Shown here one piece after another: positions 62,452 to 64,000 of a stretch of 64,000 bases of DNA. Position 1 is the stretch's first letter. Every line of letters begins with the position of its first letter. Location of the stretch: the NCBI GenBank assembly GCA_029960885.1, contig JASBVV010000001.1:38042-102041 (forward strand), in the 5' to 3' direction. The stretch comes from Kyrpidia sp. (lineage in GTDB: Bacteria; Bacillota; Bacilli; Kyrpidiales; Kyrpidiaceae). The notes beneath the pieces were generated by a model. The model searched no databases. It worked only from the letters and a program-made list of their open reading frames with translations, and was not told the DNA's origin. Position numbers and translations under genes: made by a program.

Positions 62452-63858
62452 ATGAACCCGCGGTACTCATGGCAACGGCGAATGACGGCCGACGGCTGGA
62501 GGCTCACCGAAGAACAGTGGGCGGCCGTACTGTCGCCCGCGGAGCGAATCGCCGTGTACGCCGGGCCGGGGACAGGCAAGACCACCGTGTTGGCGGCCCG
62601 GGTTCTGTATCTGATCCAGGTCTGTCATATACCCCCGGCCGGTCTGTTGGTGACCACGTTCACCAGGGAGGCGGCAGTAGAATTGCGGGAGAGGTTGCGT
62701 CCGTGGATATCGGGACGCGCGCTTCTCGACATGGAAGTAGGGACATTGCATTCGCGCTTGCTGCGGTGGTGGATCCGGGAGCGCGGGCGAGCGCCGCGGA
62801 TTCTCACGCCGGCGGAACAGACGCGGGTGGTGGACGGCGCAGCCAGAAGCTGCGGAATGACCGCTGAGCAAGCGTGGGCCGCCCTGGCGCTGGACAAATC
62901 ACGGCGTCCGGGATATTCCGGAGAACCGGACGGGAATCGCCTCCGTCATGCTTATCAACAGGAACTGAAGCGGCGGGGCGTATGGGATTTTGACGACATT
63001 CTGCTTAATGCGTACGACCTGCTGTTTCTCGAGGGGAAGCGTTCGCCTTGGCGGGCGGTGTTGGTGGATGAAGCCCAGGATCTGAACGAAATTCAGAGTG
63101 CCCTTGTCGAGGGCCTTTGTCGAAAGGCTTCTCTTTTTTTGATCGGCGACGATGACCAGTCGATTTATGGATTTCGAGGCGCAGAACCGAAATATTTTCA
63201 AAGCCATCTCGTTGACAGGAAAACATCCGTTTTCCATCTGTCCATCAATCACCGGTCGCACCAGGGTCTGGTGATTCCATGTAACCGGTTGATTGCCCAC
63301 AACCGCGATTCCCAGCGTAAAGCGATTCGCTCGCGACGCACGGGTCCGTGGCCCGAGGTCCGGGATTTCGGGGATGAATGGGAGCAGTACCGGTGGCTGG
63401 GTGAAGAATGGATCCGGGAGAAGGTCCAAGGCGCGACTTTGGCGGTCCTCGCCCGAACCCATCAAGAACTCCAGGAGGCGTTTCACGCGGTGGGGCGATG
63501 GATGCCGGCGAAAAGCGACCCGTTTCCGACACTTCATTGGCACACATTTCACGGCGTTAAGGGCAAAGAGTTCGACAGGGTCTACATTCTGAATGCCGTG
63601 GAAGGTCGTGCGCCGCATCTGCTCCGTTCGCATCCAAGCCGAGAGAACCGAAAGGGCGGGAAAGAGGACGTGGAGGAAGAGCGGCGGCTGTTCTACGTCG
63701 CGATGACCCGTGCACGGGAACGGCTGGTGATTTGTGTACCGCATCAGCTCCGTGGTCGCCGGGTTCGCGTCAGTCGGTTTATCGGGGAGGCCGGTCTGAG
63801 AGACCGACCCGCGGTTTCCTGGTGGTCATGGATGAAAAGGGTCTTGCGCGGGAACTGA
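62452..63858 (+). CDS. Compact UvrD/Rep-type SF1 helicase
   Basis: This protein of about 468 residues has Walker A AGPGTGKT (37-44), DEAQD (motif II), GDDDQSIYGFRGA (motif III), FHGVKGKEFDRV (motif V) and YVAMTRARERL (motif VI). The full SF1A core is present, but at two thirds of the usual UvrD length; insert domains 1B and 2B are reduced. ATG 62452 follows GGAGGT by six bases; GTG 62419 with GGGAGGGGG upstream is possible. It ends the cassette before a tRNA. Confidence 0.88.
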   Translation: MNPRYSWQRRMTADGWRLTEEQWAAVLSPAERIAVYAGPGTGKTTVLAARVLYLIQVCHIPPAGLLVTTFTREAAVELRERLRPWISGRALLDMEVGTLHSRLLRWWIRERGRAPRILTPAEQTRVVDGAARSCGMTAEQAWAALALDKSRRPGYSGEPDGNRLRHAYQQELKRRGVWDFDDILLNAYDLLFLEGKRSPWRAVLVDEAQDLNEIQSALVEGLCRKASLFLIGDDDQSIYGFRGAEPKYFQSHLVDRKTSVFHLSINHRSHQGLVIPCNRLIAHNRDSQRKAIRSRRTGPWPEVRDFGDEWEQYRWLGEEWIREKVQGATLAVLARTHQELQEAFHAVGRWMPAKSDPFPTLHWHTFHGVKGKEFDRVYILNAVEGRAPHLLRSHPSRENRKGGKEDVEEERRLFYVAMTRARERLVICVPHQLRGRRVRVSRFIGEAGLRDRPAVSWWSWMKRVLRGN

Positions 63859-63898
63859 GAGTATGGTACATTAACTCTTGCCGTCCCGGATTTCCCGG

Positions 63899-63927
63899 TT
63901 GCGGACGGGGGGCACCTCGCGTATACT
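63899..63927 (+). promoter_or_regulatory. Promoter of the tRNA transcript
   Basis: TTGCGG (63899-63904), a 17-base spacer and TATACT (63922-63927), 53 bases before the tRNA. Confidence 0.65.
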
Positions 63928-63980
63928 GGGAATGAGTGGGCTGAAGGATTGGAGCGATCCGGAATTCCGTGACTGAACCT

Positions 63981-64000
63981 GCCGGCGTAGCTCAGTAGGT
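63981..64000 (+). tRNA. Start of a tRNA gene, probably tRNA-Thr (cut by window edge)
   Basis: The last 20 bases read GCCGGCGTAGCTCAGTAGGT: a seven-base acceptor strand GCCGGCG, then TA and the D-arm GCTCAGTAGGT. The acceptor matches tRNA-Thr of Bacillus relatives as I know it, but the anticodon lies outside. Confidence 0.8.

Noticed and set aside
1..64000. Insertion sequences, prophage, CRISPR arrays or toxin-antitoxin pairs
   Set aside because: I found no transposase, integrase, phage structural gene, regularly spaced repeats or short toxin-antitoxin pair. Gene content is core chromosomal.

Overview
The window is one continuous, GC-rich stretch of an endospore-forming, Gram-positive (Firmicutes/Bacillales-type) chromosome. 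It carries the sporulation sigma factors sigE, sigG and sigF with their regulators, the spoVA cluster, spmA/spmB and several spore-associated small proteins, in gene orders I recognise from Bacillus relatives. The high GC content, frequent GTG/TTG starts and compact versions of several proteins suggest an Alicyclobacillaceae-like thermophile such as Kyrpidia. That placement is an inference from memory. Nearly every gene lies on the + strand. I see no insertion sequence, prophage, CRISPR array or integron, so the region is mostly core chromosome.

Layout. Bases 1-6.9 kb are the end of the division and cell wall cluster: murB (partial), murA, divIB, two DUF881 genes, sbp, ftsA and ftsZ. A sigH-type promoter lies before ftsA, and ftsZ has an apparent frameshift at its start. 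Bases 6.9-13.7 kb hold spoIIGA-sigE-sigG behind a Spo0A-type promoter, then the ylm cluster (ylmC, pgeF, ylmE, sepF, ylmG, ylmH) and divIVA. Bases 13.7-16.7 kb are ileS with its own promoter and an attenuator-like leader. Bases 16.65-20.0 kb hold an M-box (Mg2+) riboswitch followed by a two-gene ABC transporter that has no binding protein. I consider this the most interesting locus. Bases 20.0-24.9 kb are spoIIAA-spoIIAB-sigF and spoVAA-AB-AC-AD-AE, followed by lysA and a convergent dacF. Bases 27.7-31.6 kb are an FMN-riboswitch-controlled riboflavin operon (ribD-ribE-ribBA-ribH). A rhomboid-sized M50 protease, scpA/scpB, ytfI, ytfJ, dacB, spmA, spmB and rluB follow, then the resD/resE two-component system.

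Bases 40.6-49.4 kb hold a forespore-type lipoprotein gene, a CoA-binding protein, thiE-thiS-thiG, serA behind a serine T-box (both on the minus strand), cstA-ybdD, a divergent SIR2-family gene and a 55-residue membrane protein that is easy to miss. Bases 49.5-56.7 kb hold a small unknown gene, a CbiX-type chelatase, a DUF1450 protein, a PDZ-less trypsin-like protease, and gltB behind a ykkC-class (probably ppGpp-type) riboswitch. Bases 56.7-64 kb hold a cold-shock gene, a class A penicillin-binding protein with a fibronectin-like tail, folE, a phosphoesterase, a cassette pairing a double HARE-HTH-like protein with a compact SF1 helicase, and the first bases of a tRNA, probably tRNA-Thr.

Together the genes cover septum formation and its switch to asymmetric division, the compartment-specific sigma cascade, spore maturation, peptidoglycan synthesis and remodelling, and several amino acid and vitamin pathways. 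RNA-based control is unusually dense: M-box, FMN riboswitch, T-box, ykkC-class RNA and the ileS leader all occur within 40 kb.
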